This document shows positions 5,975 through 7,341 of a stretch of DNA of 7,341 bases, piece after piece (positions within the stretch are counted from its first letter, which is position 1; each line of letters begins with the position of its first letter). Location of the stretch: assembly GCA_002685315.1 (NCBI GenBank), contig NYXJ01000029.1:10869-18209 (forward strand), read 5' to 3'. This stretch comes from Methanobacteriota archaeon (GTDB taxonomy: Archaea > Thermoplasmatota > Poseidoniia > Poseidoniales > Thalassarchaeaceae). The translations under genes and the position numbers were made by a program. A model generated the notes under the pieces. The model saw only the letters and a program-made list of their open reading frames with translations, ran no database searches and was not told the origin of the DNA.

Positions 5975-7341
5975 GTGAGACGTACCGCTGCACTACTGAT
6001 AACAGTACTATTTATCAGTTCAAGTATTATGGTCGTTAGTGGACAAAATGGAGAAAAAAATATAATTTTTGAAGAAATTATTGTTTTTGAGGGGCCTTTC
6101 TGGTACAGTGCTTCATGCTTGAAAGTTAGTTGTTCCGGATTAACTCTTGAGATTAATAATAATGGAGATATTATTAGTTTAGAAGATAGCCATGAATTAG
6201 AATGGGGTGGAATTCTTGAAGAAGGAGCGATTGTTAGTTTATTTTCAAGTACAGATTTGAGTATTAATGATGTTTTAATTGATATGATAATGGTTAATGA
6301 TTTGTCTAACATTGAAGATTCAGATTTAATAGATTCAATACCTTCTCCAGGAAATCCAGGTGATTACTATACATTAATCACCGAAGACAATTGCTTCCTT
6401 GGTAATTGTAACTCGTTAATAGAGGGGAATCAAAGAAATATTGAATTCATAGGAGTCTTAGACAATCATTCTGACAAAGATTCCATACAAATTTTTGGAG
6501 AACCAGGAGATATTATTGTAATCTCTGAAATTACTGGTGACAATGACATTAAAATTGAACTGTGGCATCGAAATGACAGTGTGAAACAATTAGTTTCAAA
6601 TGACTTAAGCGAACAAGAGAATCTTTTTGAATACCCAAAAGAAAACGAATTATGGATTCGAATTATTTCTACTTCCGATGAAGAAGTTCAACCATACAAA
6701 TTTGAATTATATAGGAATAATCAGACTAATGAATATGGTAATGGGGAAGAATTACAAATTCCTTGGGATCATGGAGATCCATTAACCTATGATACTTCTT
6801 GGTATTATGAATCATATATTGCTAAGTCTGATTCAAATGGAGATTCTATCTTGTTTAGTATGGGTGCAGATATGAAAATATCACTAATTTGTGCCGCAAC
6901 CAATGAGGGCGTTATATTTGAATTATTTTTGATAGACTATTACGGAGATAAAGAAAATATCTCTTTGACAAATGGACTTTGTCCCGATATAATTGAATCA
7001 AATGAAAATACATCTTCTTTGGAAATTTGGATTAAATCAAGTGAAACAACTAGGTGGAACCTTTCATTAAATCCATTAAGAGTTATGGATGGAGTGAAAT
7101 TTTCTGATGCACCAGAGTCCAAATGGATAGATACTCCGGATGAAAGATGGAATGAAATAGAATTGGATTCTGAGACCTCAGGGAGTCTCCATAACGGAGA
7201 TAATATAGATATTTTTTGGATTAAAATTTTAGACGAAAATGGTTCAAAAATTTATCTGAATGAAGTAATTAAATCCGAAGTAAACTATACCATACAAGAG
7301 ATTAATCAAAATAACGGTGCACTTGTAAACACATCTAATGG
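5975..7341 (+). CDS. Exported protein with tandem PPC-like beta modules (3' end outside window)
   Basis: The frame runs without a stop from just after TGA 5939-5941 to the window end, giving 455 visible residues from the GTG at 5975. This GTG is the only normal start upstream of a good signal peptide (MRRTAALLITVLFISSSIMVVSG, cleavage near Gly23/Gln24). The ATG at 6029 would delete most of it. The mature part is acidic and rich in Asn, Ser, Ile and Glu. Residues about 148-247 have the pattern of a bacterial pre-peptidase C-terminal (PPC) domain: 'IEFIGVLDNHSDKDSIQIF', 'EPGDIIVISEI', 'IKIELWHRND', then 'ELWIRI' and 'YKFELYR'. Residues about 263-369 look like a second, more diverged copy ('SYIAKSDSNGDSILF', 'FELFLIDYYGD', 'LEIWIKSS'). 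A third may start near 385. Cysteines occur as two C-x4-C pairs (48/53 and 140/145) plus C306 and C336, which could be disulfides. No catalytic domain is visible. It may be an S-layer-like or envelope protein, or the front of a larger secreted enzyme. PPC assignment is by eye. Confidence 0.8.
   Translation, partial: MRRTAALLITVLFISSSIMVVSGQNGEKNIIFEEIIVFEGPFWYSASCLKVSCSGLTLEINNNGDIISLEDSHELEWGGILEEGAIVSLFSSTDLSINDVLIDMIMVNDLSNIEDSDLIDSIPSPGNPGDYYTLITEDNCFLGNCNSLIEGNQRNIEFIGVLDNHSDKDSIQIFGEPGDIIVISEITGDNDIKIELWHRNDSVKQLVSNDLSEQENLFEYPKENELWIRIISTSDEEVQPYKFELYRNNQTNEYGNGEELQIPWDHGDPLTYDTSWYYESYIAKSDSNGDSILFSMGADMKISLICAATNEGVIFELFLIDYYGDKENISLTNGLCPDIIESNENTSSLEIWIKSSETTRWNLSLNPLRVMDGVKFSDAPESKWIDTPDERWNEIELDSETSGSLHNGDNIDIFWIKILDENGSKIYLNEVIKSEVNYTIQEINQNNGALVNTSN

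Noticed and set aside
5875..6312. Minus-strand 145-codon frame opposite the secreted-protein gene start
   Set aside because: It overlaps both arcS and the signal-peptide gene, and its translation has no domain pattern; it mirrors the AT-rich coding strand.
4059..7182. GACCTCAGG shared by 4059-4067 and 7174-7182
   Set aside because: A nine-base match between an rpsO leader and a distant coding region is expected occasionally in 7 kb on two strands, and there is no shared context.
7172..7189. Inverted repeat GAGAC...GTCTC as a possible hairpin or terminator
   Set aside because: It has a five-base stem inside an open coding frame with no following T tract; it is most likely chance.
1..7341. 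CRISPR array, tRNA/rRNA genes, insertion sequence or phage-like element
   Set aside because: No regularly spaced repeats, cloverleaf-like segments, transposase motifs or terminal inverted repeats were seen; nearly every base is within a protein gene.

Overview
The window looks archaeal, most likely from a marine planktonic euryarchaeon of the Marine Group II/III type (Candidatus Poseidoniales or a relative). The recognisable genes are archaeal: the C-terminal part of an archaeal/eukaryotic-type glutamyl-tRNA synthetase, an archaeal-style ribosomal protein uS15 with a long N-terminal extension, and ArcS, which makes the archaea-specific tRNA base archaeosine. The AT-rich sequence, tight gene packing and large secreted Asp/Asn/Ser-rich beta proteins fit that group. 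The lineage is inferred from style and was not computed.

Layout. (1) Bases 1-600, plus strand: the 3' end of gltX, open at the left edge. (2) 681-2699, plus strand: a 672-residue protein with a signal peptide, a large beta-rich ectodomain, three C-terminal membrane helices and a cytoplasmic four-cysteine zinc ribbon. (3) The minus-strand block 5912-2700 reads arcS, then rpsO (uS15), then a 284-residue protein that may be a catalytically dead DHH/RecJ (Cdc45-like) relative. Its stop codon directly abuts the stop of the 672-residue gene. (4) 5975 to the right edge, plus strand: a long reading frame with no stop in the window. It encodes an exported protein with a signal peptide and at least two PPC-like beta modules. 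It diverges from arcS across about 62 bp that hold an 8-bp direct repeat.

How the genes fit together. gltX, arcS and rpsO all serve translation: tRNA charging, tRNA modification and the small ribosomal subunit. The gene after rpsO sits where many euryarchaea carry a RecJ-like DHH protein tied to the replisome. The two surface or secreted proteins that flank the minus-strand block are probably cell-envelope proteins of unknown function. No RNA gene, CRISPR array, insertion sequence or phage-like feature is visible, and no gap between genes exceeds 100 bases.
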